A DNA stretch of 64,000 nt, taken from assembly GCA_004211885.1 (NCBI GenBank), contig SHBV01000006.1, positions 1-64,000 on the forward strand. Direction: 5' to 3'. A program made the translations under genes and the position numbers. Under the pieces are notes generated by a model that was not told the origin of the DNA, made no database searches, and saw only the letters and a list, made by a program, of their open reading frames with translations. Shown here piece after piece: positions 25,715 through 34,719 of the stretch; the stretch's first letter is position 1, and every line of letters begins with the position of its first letter. The stretch is from Verrucomicrobiaceae bacterium (GTDB lineage: Bacteria > Verrucomicrobiota > Verrucomicrobiia > Verrucomicrobiales > DEV007).

Positions 25715-26734
25715 CTAGACCATTCCTAGCATCCGGTTAAGCGAATCGTTTGTTTGATAAATTAATGCCTCCGGATAATGAGGATAGGGATGGAAATACT
25801 CAAAGGTCAGATACCCGCGGTAGCCAGTACCTTCAAAAGCCTCTATCACCTTAGGCCAGTCCGTAGTACCGTCCAATAGGGGTCGAAATGACTCCAATGA
25901 GTGATCTGTTCCCTTCTTAGTGAACTCCTTCAGGTGCACGTTCTGGATCCGGTCACCAAGGATTCGTATCCAGTGCTCAGGAAACTGAAAAAGCATAATG
26001 TTACCGGTATCAAAATGCACCTTCACAAATTCACTATCAAATGAGTCAACAAAACTGATCATTTCCTCAGGAGACATGAGGTACCCGTTAAAGAAAATGT
26101 TCTCCATATTCAGGTGCACCTTTAACTTCTCCGCCATCGGTACCAGCTTGCCGATCGCTTCCCTCGCACGACGGTCGCAAACATCATTCGGTGTTGGATC
26201 GTGATCCTCTCTCCACGGCATATGCACTGCACCGGGGACAACTAATAAATTTTCCGTACCCAGGTCATGTGCACACTGCGTCATCTTGCCCGCCAACTCC
26301 ATTCCCCTGCTCCGCTCATTCGGGTCATTACTTGTGAGTGGATATGGCCAGAAAAGAAATGAACAGACCCCGCTAATAGCAATACCGATCTCGTCAGCCA
26401 TTTTCCGAACAGCCTCGAACTCTTTCGTGCCATTCTTTGGTGAGAGATCATTTTCCAAGTCATAATTCAACTCAATACCGTCAAATCCTGCATCCTTAGC
26501 CAATTGCATACACTCACGCAAATTCATCCGTTCGGGATAAGGAAAGGCCCAAAGATTAATCGATTTCTTCATATCGTACCTCTTTGGAGAAGCGCTCCGT
26601 TCATCCTTCTTCTTTTGAGATGCACCTGACACACTATTCCCAAACACTGCTGCTCCGCCAGCAGCTGCAAGCGCACCACTGATTGCCGCGCGTCGACTAT
26701 ATCCAGGCATCGTTAATTCTTCATTTTCTTTCAT
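25715..26734 (-). CDS. Sugar phosphate isomerase/epimerase-like TIM barrel, Tat-like exported
   Basis: This xylose-isomerase-like (AP endonuclease 2 superfamily) TIM-barrel protein has about 339 residues from the ATG at 26734. I chose that start because it is followed by a Tat-like signal (SRRAAISGALAAAGGAAVFG). A longer reading from 26905 would add 57 non-conserved residues and run into the promoter of the divergent gene. Visible family segments are LAKDAGFDGIELNYDLEND, LVVPGAVHMPW, VHLNMENIFFNGY with a metal-ligand Glu, VKVHFDTGNIMLF, IQNVHLKEF and RGYLTFEYFHPYP. Members isomerise or epimerise sugars or hydroxypyruvate. Export of such an enzyme is a PVC trait. The gene faces a dehydratase-like gene, and the two may act on the same sugar acid (inference). 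Confidence 0.85.
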   Translation of the reverse strand: MKENEELTMPGYSRRAAISGALAAAGGAAVFGNSVSGASQKKKDERSASPKRYDMKKSINLWAFPYPERMNLRECMQLAKDAGFDGIELNYDLENDLSPKNGTKEFEAVRKMADEIGIAISGVCSFLFWPYPLTSNDPNERSRGMELAGKMTQCAHDLGTENLLVVPGAVHMPWREDHDPTPNDVCDRRAREAIGKLVPMAEKLKVHLNMENIFFNGYLMSPEEMISFVDSFDSEFVKVHFDTGNIMLFQFPEHWIRILGDRIQNVHLKEFTKKGTDHSLESFRPLLDGTTDWPKVIEAFEGTGYRGYLTFEYFHPYPHYPEALIYQTNDSLNRMLGMV

Positions 26735-26907
26735 ACGAAAACCATAACATGATCGTCCCTCAACGCACAAGTATGCTGTATTCTTCACTACGCACATGAT
26801 GTTTGAAGGGTTGCCATCAACAGTTATCCAATGGCCACTCTTTGACTGTCCGAATGAAAGCGTTTTTTCGCCTTTATAACTGCAGTCCCGGTTCCTATCA
26901 TGCAACT

Positions 26908-28149
26908 ATGGAATCCATTAATCGGCGAAGTTTTCTCTTTTCCACGAGTGTCCCCGCAACTGCTGCTTTGTTCGGCACTATCCGGCAAGGTCAAAGCAAA
27001 TCCGTAGATCCAATCGGAACATTCAAACCAATCCTTCAACGCGATCAACTACCCGATCCCGTAATCATCGAATCACTTGCACTGCACAAACGGGGCGGGA
27101 ACTGGTTCATCCGTGCACGTTCAAAAGATGGAGCCGAAGGCTGGTCCGTTGGACATCCTGGAAAGATGGAGTTAAGTCAACAGGTCTTCACAAAAGTGAT
27201 CGGCCCCTACATGCGCGGCAAAGACGCTAGGGATCTGGATCAATTAGTTGATGGCATATTTCTGAGAGGAAGTAATTACAAGATGCAAGGACAACTGTTC
27301 TGGATTCAACTCGCAGCAGCCGAATTTGCGATCCTCGACCTGCTTGGTAAAATCGCCAAGACTTCAGCAGCGGATCTGTTAGGCGGGCATCGACGCAAAC
27401 AGATTGATCTTTACATCGCCAACAATCACCGCAATAAAGATCCCAAAGAATCACTGATCCGCATCATTAAATCAGTGCAGAGCATTAATGCTAAAGCATT
27501 GAAGATCAAAGTTGGAGGACGAATGAAAGTGATCGATGAAATTCCAAACCGGACTGAAAGATTAATTCCCATGGTCGCTGAAGCCTTAGGCGGAAAGTGC
27601 ACACTCTACGCCGACGCTAACAGTTCCTACGTCTCTGTAAAAAAGGCAATTCAGGTTGGTAAAATATTAGAAGCAAACCAATTCGCATTCTACGAAGAAC
27701 CCGTTCCATTTGATTACCTTGAGGAAACCAAACGAGTCGCTGACGCACTAAAAATTCCTATCGCATGGGGCGAACAGGAAAGTAGTCAGTGGCGCTTCAA
27801 ATGGATGGTTGAAAATAGCGGTGTCCGCATCTTTCAGCCTGACATCTTCTATTACGGCGGACTGATCCGATCCTTGCGTGTAGCCCAAATGGCAGCAGCT
27901 AAAGGCTTTGATTGCACACCCCACATTTCCGGAGGCGGCCTTGGTTTTATCTACATGGGAATTTTTGCCGCGTGCTGTCCCAACTCTGGGCCGCATCAAG
28001 AATACAAAGGACTAAGTAATGATTTTCCCTGGGAATCCACCGGCGACAAGATCAGAGTCAAGGCCGGATCAATGACCGCACCTAACGGACACGGAATCGG
28101 CGTCAATATCGATCCCGACTATTTAGCAAAAGCTGACAGAATTAAATAG
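26908..28149 (+). CDS. Mandelate racemase/muconate-lactonizing (enolase superfamily) enzyme, Tat-like exported
   Basis: About 413 residues from the ATG at 26908, which begins a Tat-like signal (MESINRRSFLFSTSVPATAA). An ATG at 26803 in the same frame is less likely because the extra residues are not signal-like. The enolase-superfamily signature is complete: catalytic-type Lys pair in ALKIKVGG, first metal ligand in LYADANSSY, second in FYEEPVPF, third in IAWGEQES, and a general-base-type His in FDCTPHISGGG. Family members dehydrate or racemise sugar acids such as galactonate or gluconate. Location outside the cytoplasm is unusual for the family. The divergent neighbour is a sugar isomerase-like protein, also with a Tat-like leader. 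Confidence 0.87.
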   Translation: MESINRRSFLFSTSVPATAALFGTIRQGQSKSVDPIGTFKPILQRDQLPDPVIIESLALHKRGGNWFIRARSKDGAEGWSVGHPGKMELSQQVFTKVIGPYMRGKDARDLDQLVDGIFLRGSNYKMQGQLFWIQLAAAEFAILDLLGKIAKTSAADLLGGHRRKQIDLYIANNHRNKDPKESLIRIIKSVQSINAKALKIKVGGRMKVIDEIPNRTERLIPMVAEALGGKCTLYADANSSYVSVKKAIQVGKILEANQFAFYEEPVPFDYLEETKRVADALKIPIAWGEQESSQWRFKWMVENSGVRIFQPDIFYYGGLIRSLRVAQMAAAKGFDCTPHISGGGLGFIYMGIFAACCPNSGPHQEYKGLSNDFPWESTGDKIRVKAGSMTAPNGHGIGVNIDPDYLAKADRIK

Positions 28150-28308
28150 TCAACTCCAACACAAAACTGTCTTGAATTTAGACAACCACTTAACTACCAA
28201 TGTGAGTAATGGAATTCCGTACAAATGGAGCATTTTAACCTTTAATCGGACCCGAAGCTTGCCAGTTATTCGCGTCACAGATAATATTTATACAGTTCCG
28301 TATTTGAT

Positions 28309-29280
28309 ATGAACATTCTGGTTCAAAATATTATAATCATAGTAATCTTATCTTGTATAACGCCATTATCATCTGAGGCTGATGAGGGTTCTCAGGCACT
28401 AATAGAGTTAGAATCCCTCCGGGCCGTCATCGCTGACAATGCGGCCTACGGTAAAGATCACAGGCAAGGCTATAGCGGAATCTCGGAACTCTATCACGGA
28501 GTCTCCAAACGAACACTCTTTGTTCCCGCCTACTCCGGACTCAACTTCGAGCATATATTTAACGGCGATTTAACTAGCTATGAATGGAACATTTTCGAGC
28601 CCAGAATAGCCCCTATCAAACTGAGCAGATTAGAAGAGAAGAAAGTTGAACTTTTCCAAAAACGCACAGCGAACTGGCCACTACAGAGCCGTCTTACCTA
28701 TGAGCTTACCAGCGAAGATACCATTGAGATGCGGGCCAAATTCAGGCCATTACAGGATGCATGGAAAAAGCATGGCTATATCGGAGTCTTCTTTGCATCC
28801 TACATCCACGGTCCCGAGGACATGGCCATACATTTCATTGGGCGGTCCCGGTCAAGAAAAGGCAAGGCCACGCCTCGCTGGATAAGCCACGTTCCCAAGA
28901 CCCACGGTGACCAGGCCTGTCATCGCCCTGCAGGGAGCGACTGGGACCCGCCCATCGATCCAGGCTTCAACATTTCGCTAGTGCAAGGAGTGTCCGAATA
29001 CGAATATTTGTACCCCTTTTATTACGGCATCTCTCATGGCAAGGTCTTTATCATGATGTTCAAAGATGTTGCAGACCGAGGAGAGCTTCGCTTTGCGCAG
29101 TCACCGTCTGGTGGAGGCAAAGGAAACCCTGCGTGGGATTTCGTCTTTTTCGCCCGCGATTACGAAATCGGTAAAGACACTGGATTCACTGCCGCTGCCG
29201 TTTACAAAGATTTCAAGGGCCGCGAGGATGTCATTAGAACATGGGAAAAGTGGTCAGGCAATCAGGTGAACCGACCATAA
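28309..29280 (+). CDS. Secreted protein of unknown function
   Basis: The 323-residue protein has a signal peptide (to about residue 25, hydrophobic IIIIVILSCITPL). I do not recognise a domain. Visible features are an acidic N-terminal stretch, a Tyr/Phe-rich middle with YIGVFFASYIHGPEDMAIHF, a His/Cys segment with THGDQACHRPAGSDWDPP, and a C-terminus rich in aromatic residues (AWDFVFFARDYEIG). The overall look is of an all-beta sugar-binding or hydrolase fold (inference only). It stands alone, with 159 bp in front and the convergent DUF1552 gene downstream. Confidence 0.6.
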   Translation: MNILVQNIIIIVILSCITPLSSEADEGSQALIELESLRAVIADNAAYGKDHRQGYSGISELYHGVSKRTLFVPAYSGLNFEHIFNGDLTSYEWNIFEPRIAPIKLSRLEEKKVELFQKRTANWPLQSRLTYELTSEDTIEMRAKFRPLQDAWKKHGYIGVFFASYIHGPEDMAIHFIGRSRSRKGKATPRWISHVPKTHGDQACHRPAGSDWDPPIDPGFNISLVQGVSEYEYLYPFYYGISHGKVFIMMFKDVADRGELRFAQSPSGGGKGNPAWDFVFFARDYEIGKDTGFTAAAVYKDFKGREDVIRTWEKWSGNQVNRP

Positions 29281-29393
29281 GGGAATTCCGAATCCAATGA
29301 ATAGACAAACGAAGTCTTAAGGGAACTGATCCCAACCAAGATTCATGGGCACTGCTAAAAGCAGGACAACTCTTTTTATTAACCGCAGTAACC

Positions 29394-30674
29394 TTAGGCA
29401 AGCAAGCCTTCCAAAGGACCGGTACTATCAGCAAATTTTTCCATGCCTGTACCCATTAACTGAGCTTGCGAGAGCCAAAGATTGGCCAGCGGCGTTTTTT
29501 CAGGACAATTAATCATGCGGCCCGTCTTGATTTTGCCGTTAGCAGAACCCGCTACAATAATTGGGAGCTCATCCATAGTGTGGTCTTTTCCATCTCCTAA
29601 TCCTGAACCTAAAGTAATCATAGAGTGGTCTAGAAGTGTTCCGTCTCCCTCTTTGATAGCATCTAACTGCTCCAGCACTTCAGCAAACAACTCCACATAA
29701 AACTTGTCCACTCGCGAAAGACTCTTCTTTACGTCATCTCTGTCTTGCGAATGAGTAAGCCCATGATGTGATTTAGTGAAATTCAATTCATGGAACCGCT
29801 GCGGCGTTCCCCACCTTTCTGGTGCAAGCATCATCGTTGCAACATGTGTAAGGTCTCCTTGAAATGCCAGTACCAGTAATTTACCCATCATGCGAATGTA
29901 CTCTCCGCGTGTCATGGGCTCTTCATCCGGTTCTTTCATATCCGCCCTTTCATGAATGGCGTAGTACTTTCTTAGCTTATCAATCTGTTCTTCAATTTCT
30001 CTTACAGATGTGAAGTACTCATCCATCTTATCCTTATCATGACGACTCAGCTTCCTGTCAAAGTTAGCTGCATCTTCCAAAATTAAGTCTGTAATATCCT
30101 TATCTGATTTTCCGGTATGAAACAGAGTCTTGTAAACCTGGCGAGGATCTTTCATCGTCGTTGCCACATGCTCTGGACCGTACCAAGAGATATTATCCAA
30201 ATAGATCGATTCTCTAAGATCTTTAAAAGTATTACAATTCAGTTCCAAGGATCTAATGGGTGTTCGGTGACTCACCTTATCTGCAATCAGGTGATCTAAG
30301 GTCCTGTCCATTGGATAGGCCGACTCAAAATCAGCATTAGGATTGGCTGACGAAAGGTAACATGAGCTGCACTGATTATGCACATCAACTCCTCTCACAT
30401 TGACCCGAGCCAAGCCTGTAATCATGGTGACTTTTTCACCTACATTCTTGAGCGGTCTTAAAGTCGGCATTGATAAAAAATCTTCATTACCTTTCTCAGG
30501 AAAAAAATAATCCCTCACAAAACCCATCGGGGAATAAAATGAAGCAAAGCGCAGTGAGGGCTCCTTTAACTTTTTAGTTGCCGGCTCCTCTGCATTCATC
30601 TCCAACCAGGGAAGAGCCATCGCAGTCCCCCCTGCACCAAACAAGAATTTGCGTCTATCAATCTCTTTCATCAT
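29394..30674 (-). CDS. DUF1552 family exported protein
   Basis: This 426-residue protein has a Tat-like leader (DRRKFLFGAGGTAMALPWLEM). Family landmarks are LRFASFYSPMGFVRDYFFP, KVTMITGLARVNVRGVDVHN, RTLDHLIADKVSHRTP, YFTSVREIEEQIDKLRKYY and HSMITLGSGLGDGKDHTM. It is a distant paralogue of the DUF1552 protein at 5011-6348. Its start overlaps the stop of the DUF1592 gene by 4 bp (30671-30674), the usual coupling of this pair. Its exact function is unknown. Confidence 0.92.
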   Translation of the reverse strand: MMKEIDRRKFLFGAGGTAMALPWLEMNAEEPATKKLKEPSLRFASFYSPMGFVRDYFFPEKGNEDFLSMPTLRPLKNVGEKVTMITGLARVNVRGVDVHNQCSSCYLSSANPNADFESAYPMDRTLDHLIADKVSHRTPIRSLELNCNTFKDLRESIYLDNISWYGPEHVATTMKDPRQVYKTLFHTGKSDKDITDLILEDAANFDRKLSRHDKDKMDEYFTSVREIEEQIDKLRKYYAIHERADMKEPDEEPMTRGEYIRMMGKLLVLAFQGDLTHVATMMLAPERWGTPQRFHELNFTKSHHGLTHSQDRDDVKKSLSRVDKFYVELFAEVLEQLDAIKEGDGTLLDHSMITLGSGLGDGKDHTMDELPIIVAGSANGKIKTGRMINCPEKTPLANLWLSQAQLMGTGMEKFADSTGPLEGLLA

Positions 30675-33436
30675 TTTCTCTTTTGGTTAAATGTTGGGTG
30701 AAGTACCATGTTTTTGATAATGTCTCTTAATTTATAGTTATCCTTCTCACTCGCTTTAGTAATTTCATCTGCTGCGATACGGTCTGTCAAGGTTAACTCT
30801 CTCCCCAGACTATATGAAAGTAAATGCCTAATGAACGCGTTGGCAAACAGGTCCTTTTCAGCAAGAACAGCATCCTTAAAGCCGACAACGTCTTTGAAAG
30901 CATGTTTTCCAAACAATTTGCCACTAGCGTCCACCTTTATTCCAGTCCGGTAGTTATCTCTCCAGCGTCCTAGCAAATCAAAATTCTCCAGAGCAAATCC
31001 TAAGGGATCAATTTTTTGATGACAGCCCGCACACTGGGCGTCTTGACTGTGCTGGTTCAGCTTTTGCCTTACGGTCAGACCCTGTTCTTTGAGTGTGGAG
31101 TCGTCTGCTATTAAGTCGGGAATATCGTCAGGCGGAGGCTCAGGAGGATCATTGAAAATAACTGACGAAACCCAAGCCCCTCGCGTGATGGGCAAGGAAC
31201 GGAACGGCCCCGATGTCATAACCATCACTGATCCTGTAGTGATCACTCCGCCGTATCTTCTATCCATTAGCCGCTTCCTGGTAAAATTAATATCGCGGAG
31301 ATTTACATTAATGGAATAGGTAGCAGCCCTACCTTCATACCATTCCTCTAACAAATGACTGCGATAGGTAAAGTCAGAGTCGATCAATTCCATGATTGGT
31401 CTATTCTCAACAAAAACCGTTTCAAAATTAAGGAGTGTTTCCAGCATCATATGCATTCCTCTCTTATAGGATATTTTATCATCGCCACCAAAGTAGTAAT
31501 CCCGATACAACTTAAAATCGGGTGAAGCTGAAACTAAATTGTTAATCTTCAACCATTGAGGCGCAAAACTGTCACAGAAATTTTTCACGCGTCGATCGTT
31601 AAGCATCCGGTCAACCTGTTTCTCTAAAACCTCTGGATCCTGAAGTTTTCCTTCCTCCGCCAACTTCAATAATTCATCATCAGGTATTGAGCACCATAGG
31701 AAAAAGGATAGACGAGTCGCTAAATTGTATGAATCAAAATCCGACGAGGCTTCACTTGCTTCATCATGAACCATAATGAATCGCGGTGAAGCCATGACTC
31801 CAGACACAACACTCTTCATTGTTGCGGTAAAATCGCCACTTTCTTTATATGTCTTATCAAAATAATTCGTGTACAAACTCAGAGTTTTCTCGTCAGCTGG
31901 GGATCTGAATGCCTTGAGGAGAAATTTTCGAATGCGCTCATGAGCTATTTTTTCAACCGGTTCGGTTAGTTTCGGCTCCTGATCATCATCAGTCCTCCAG
32001 TTGCCAACCATTTCCTCCTTCGAGATCTCTTGATTTCCATTTGCCAGCTGCTCTATCTGGGATTTACCCAACCCGGACTTGAACACTCGAATATCATTAA
32101 GGTCCCCATGGAAAGATTCTCTCTCATACGAACCATTCTTATAGGAACCAATATTCATCGGCTGCCTACCCTGACTATATAACTTACCAACAATCGCCTT
32201 AGTACCGACCTGCTTTCCGTCAACGTACAGATTCATTTCGTTTCCATCATAGGTACCCGCAACGTGATGCCACTTACCGTCAGCAAGGACACTAGCTTTT
32301 ACCGGGGCACCGAATTCCACGTAGCGACCATCAATGCCCGCACCCATCCAAATGCCCCAAGTGCCACCGGTCCCACCTATAGCCAACAACTGACGCCGCC
32401 ACGAATCCTCACGACGAACAATTGTCTGCCAATCTTCGGTTGTCTTAGTCGGACGAATCCATGCACTAAGAGTCAACCCCGTGCTCTGAGTCTCTACAGA
32501 TTTATCAACGGTAATTGAACCGAATTTTGTTCTTTTTGGCTCCCTCAAAGGATCTTGAAATAAATCATTCCAGGCCCGACAATTTTTATCGAAATTCTCT
32601 GCATTAACAACTGACCGACTGAGCTCCAAGAAAGCCTTCATTAAAGTTGGTGTCATACTGAGATGATCCCCCCGATTATTGAACCCGTTCTCTGCCGGTG
32701 GATCTTTAGGAAAAGCCATCACACCCAGTAACCGATTTTCCAACATTTGCTGTAACCCCATAATTCGATTACCCACTTTGGCAACATCAGGCATCTTGCC
32801 AGTTTCAGGTCTAAAATAGTTGTTATGGTCTCGAATGATTCGGTCATTGATTGAGTACACCCATGAATCAAGATCGAAAAGATCTCTCACCACATTACCA
32901 TACTCAAAACGGTTCATTCTTCTGAGGCGTACAGGAACTACTGTCTGACTTTGAGCTGTAGCATTTTTAAATGCTTTATTAAATCCATCTGATAGAAGTT
33001 CAAACTGAGCATCGCTGGGCTGTTTATTATCCTCAGGAGGCATTTCGTTTTTACCTAGCACTCCGATCAACTTTTCAATGAGTTCTGGGTTCTTTTCGAG
33101 GTCACTCCATGTTTTGTAGTCGGTCAAGTTGACCTTGCCCTTGGTTTTTTTTAGTCCATGGCAATCGTAGCAATATACCTGAAGAATCGGCTTAATATTC
33201 TTATTGAAGTCATTACCTTTAGCAGAAAAATTCTGAGCTTTTACCGAGGACGAAAATATTAAAGTAACAAATAAAATAAACTTAATAACTATAGGTAAAT
33301 TGCTTTTCTTATTCAAACGTACCCGTTGCCTGTCAGAAAAGTTTGGAGATGAAGGAACATTGTAAATCCCGCTCATTGATCTTGTCCGATCCGGAATAGC
33401 GGGCAGAATTCTCTTTAAGACAAACACACTCATCAA
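30671..33436 (-). CDS. DUF1587/DUF1592/DUF1588/DUF1585 cytochrome-type protein with internal LamG domain
   Basis: This 921-residue protein has the same domain order as the one at 6362. After a long n-region and a hydrophobic signal core (FILFVTLIFSSSVKA, about residues 52-66) come the haem motif CYDCH (YDCHGLKKTKGKV), DUF1587 (RLRRMNRFEYGNVVRDLFDL), a LamG insertion (about 310-475: LTLSAWIRPTKTTEDW ... WHHVAGTYDGNEMNLYVDG), DUF1595, DUF1592 (LATRLSFFLWCSIPDDEL), DUF1588 with CAGCH (QKIDPLGFALENF) and DUF1585 (FIRHLLSYSLGRELTLTDR). The start could be the ATG at 33436 or at 33376. The LamG domain differs from the beta-rich insertion at the equivalent place in the other copy. It is translationally coupled to a DUF1552 gene. 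Confidence 0.92.
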   Translation of the reverse strand: MMSVFVLKRILPAIPDRTRSMSGIYNVPSSPNFSDRQRVRLNKKSNLPIVIKFILFVTLIFSSSVKAQNFSAKGNDFNKNIKPILQVYCYDCHGLKKTKGKVNLTDYKTWSDLEKNPELIEKLIGVLGKNEMPPEDNKQPSDAQFELLSDGFNKAFKNATAQSQTVVPVRLRRMNRFEYGNVVRDLFDLDSWVYSINDRIIRDHNNYFRPETGKMPDVAKVGNRIMGLQQMLENRLLGVMAFPKDPPAENGFNNRGDHLSMTPTLMKAFLELSRSVVNAENFDKNCRAWNDLFQDPLREPKRTKFGSITVDKSVETQSTGLTLSAWIRPTKTTEDWQTIVRREDSWRRQLLAIGGTGGTWGIWMGAGIDGRYVEFGAPVKASVLADGKWHHVAGTYDGNEMNLYVDGKQVGTKAIVGKLYSQGRQPMNIGSYKNGSYERESFHGDLNDIRVFKSGLGKSQIEQLANGNQEISKEEMVGNWRTDDDQEPKLTEPVEKIAHERIRKFLLKAFRSPADEKTLSLYTNYFDKTYKESGDFTATMKSVVSGVMASPRFIMVHDEASEASSDFDSYNLATRLSFFLWCSIPDDELLKLAEEGKLQDPEVLEKQVDRMLNDRRVKNFCDSFAPQWLKINNLVSASPDFKLYRDYYFGGDDKISYKRGMHMMLETLLNFETVFVENRPIMELIDSDFTYRSHLLEEWYEGRAATYSINVNLRDINFTRKRLMDRRYGGVITTGSVMVMTSGPFRSLPITRGAWVSSVIFNDPPEPPPDDIPDLIADDSTLKEQGLTVRQKLNQHSQDAQCAGCHQKIDPLGFALENFDLLGRWRDNYRTGIKVDASGKLFGKHAFKDVVGFKDAVLAEKDLFANAFIRHLLSYSLGRELTLTDRIAADEITKASEKDNYKLRDIIKNMVLHPTFNQKRK

Positions 33437-33516
33437 CTCAGTTGCTACTTATAAGCAAGATCGATCCTTTACGCAACCCTATACACCACGCATCCTCAAC
33501 TCACAAATACTCGAAC

Positions 33517-34380
33517 TCACTCGTTCATAGTGCCACGCCTCCAGAAAACGAATGGCACGCAAACAAAATACATCGTGATACTGTAAACTGCCGCCGGCAC
33601 AGTCACCGGGGGAAGGACCTGACCCTCGACTACCGCAACGATGCTTCCAACCGCAATCGCCAGCGTTCCGTTCTGCACACCAGACTCGATCGAAATGGTC
33701 GTCGCGTCCCGATCGTCAAGACGTAGCAACTTAGCTGAAGCGAGCCCGAACCCGAGCATCACAATGCTCAACAATACCGCGACCGGCCCCAAAGTGCCTA
33801 GGTTACTCGAGAAGACCCCCCAATTCTTCGCTAGGGCCGCGATGATAATTACCACGAACAATACACCCGATGCACGCAATACACCCGGCGCCATCTTCTC
33901 CACCAGATCAGGAGACTTCGCCGTAAAGACCATTCCAATCAACACCGGCACTGCCGTGATCAAGAACATCGTTAGGCCGAGCCGAGTCACATCAACAGGT
34001 GGCGCGTCATCTCCCATGAAATGATTGAAGCTAAAAGCGACTAGCAACGGCACAGTGAGGATCGACAATAAACTCGTAATTGCCGTGAGAGAGATTGACA
34101 GCGGCGCGTTTCCCCTAGCGAGCTTAGCAAGAAGGTTACTCGTCACTCCTCCAGGGCATAGCGCCAGGATCATTAGACCGACCGCAAAGGTCGCTGACAA
34201 CCCAAAGGCATGCGCTAAGCCAAGTGCGACCAGCGGCAGAAAAACGATCTGGTTAAAAAGGCCAACACCAAAAGCGACCGGAAATTTCAACACTCGAGAA
34301 AAGTCTCGCCCCTTAAGCCCGAGACCAAGGGAGAACATGATAAACGCGAGGATGAGCGGGAGGAGAACCTTGACGATCAT
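33517..34380 (-). CDS. Bile acid:sodium symporter (BASS/SBF) family transporter
   Basis: This 287-residue integral membrane protein has about nine hydrophobic segments. It opens with LPLILAFIMFSLGLGLKGRDF, the usual SBF N-terminus, then a conserved Gly/Pro/Cys-rich segment LMILALCPGGVTSNLLAKLARGN (family Na+-site region) and near the end ISIESGVQNGTLAIAVG, the second signature. BASS transporters import organic acids, pantothenate or sterol-like acids with sodium; the substrate is not predictable. The region is visibly more GC-rich than its neighbours. No other transporter gene is near. Confidence 0.9.
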   Translation of the reverse strand: MIVKVLLPLILAFIMFSLGLGLKGRDFSRVLKFPVAFGVGLFNQIVFLPLVALGLAHAFGLSATFAVGLMILALCPGGVTSNLLAKLARGNAPLSISLTAITSLLSILTVPLLVAFSFNHFMGDDAPPVDVTRLGLTMFLITAVPVLIGMVFTAKSPDLVEKMAPGVLRASGVLFVVIIIAALAKNWGVFSSNLGTLGPVAVLLSIVMLGFGLASAKLLRLDDRDATTISIESGVQNGTLAIAVGSIVAVVEGQVLPPVTVPAAVYSITMYFVCVPFVFWRRGTMNE

Positions 34381-34719
34381 AGTGAGTAGGGATTATTAAA
34401 ATGTGATCTTCTCACACATTACAAGAGACAACTACTGTAAATCAATAACTTCTCAGCACCTATTTACGCCATCTAATTGATTAAGAAATTTCCGAATGAT
34501 GGGTTAGGATTTAGGGTGAATCAAGATACTTGCACACTCGTCAGGATCCCTAAACAAAAGAATAACTAACTTAGCGAAGAGATGCAGAGTCTTCATCCCG
34601 TAATCCTAACCTCGCACCCCATACCGGACAAACACTCCCGCAAAGCGCAGTGAGATTGTGAGTGGGCAGGCAAAGAAATCAGGTTGCGGTGCTCAATGAA
34701 TATTTGATAGGCTCAACAG
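34381..34719. other. 339-bp intergenic region with inverted repeat and divergent promoters
   Basis: No gene was seen here. The stretch separates the divergent transporter (minus) and ceramidase-like (plus) genes and must hold both promoters. It contains a perfect 10-bp inverted repeat 110 bp end to end (annotated separately). The last 30 bases before the ceramidase start are AT-rich with a -10-like TATTTGATA but no Shine-Dalgarno sequence. Confidence 0.5.
34502..34611. repeat. 110-bp element bounded by a perfect 10-bp inverted repeat
   Basis: GGTTAGGATT at 34502-34511 and AATCCTAACC at 34602-34611 are exact reverse complements, about 90 bp apart, in otherwise featureless intergenic DNA. The match is partly extendable (an A/T on each side). 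It could be a short non-autonomous element, an operator pair or chance. No target duplication could be recognised. Confidence 0.4.

Noticed and set aside
25715..26905. Long form of the sugar isomerase starting at 26905
   Set aside because: The extra 57 residues are not signal-like and fall in the region needed for the divergent promoters.
33442..33726. Plus-strand open frame in front of and over the end of the transporter gene
   Set aside because: It is antisense to conserved transporter codons, has no recognisable domain and is a mirror of the real gene.
34502..34611. Integron attC site
   Set aside because: The boxes are GTTAGGA at the 5' end and TCCTAAC at the 3' end, which is inside-out relative to an attC site.
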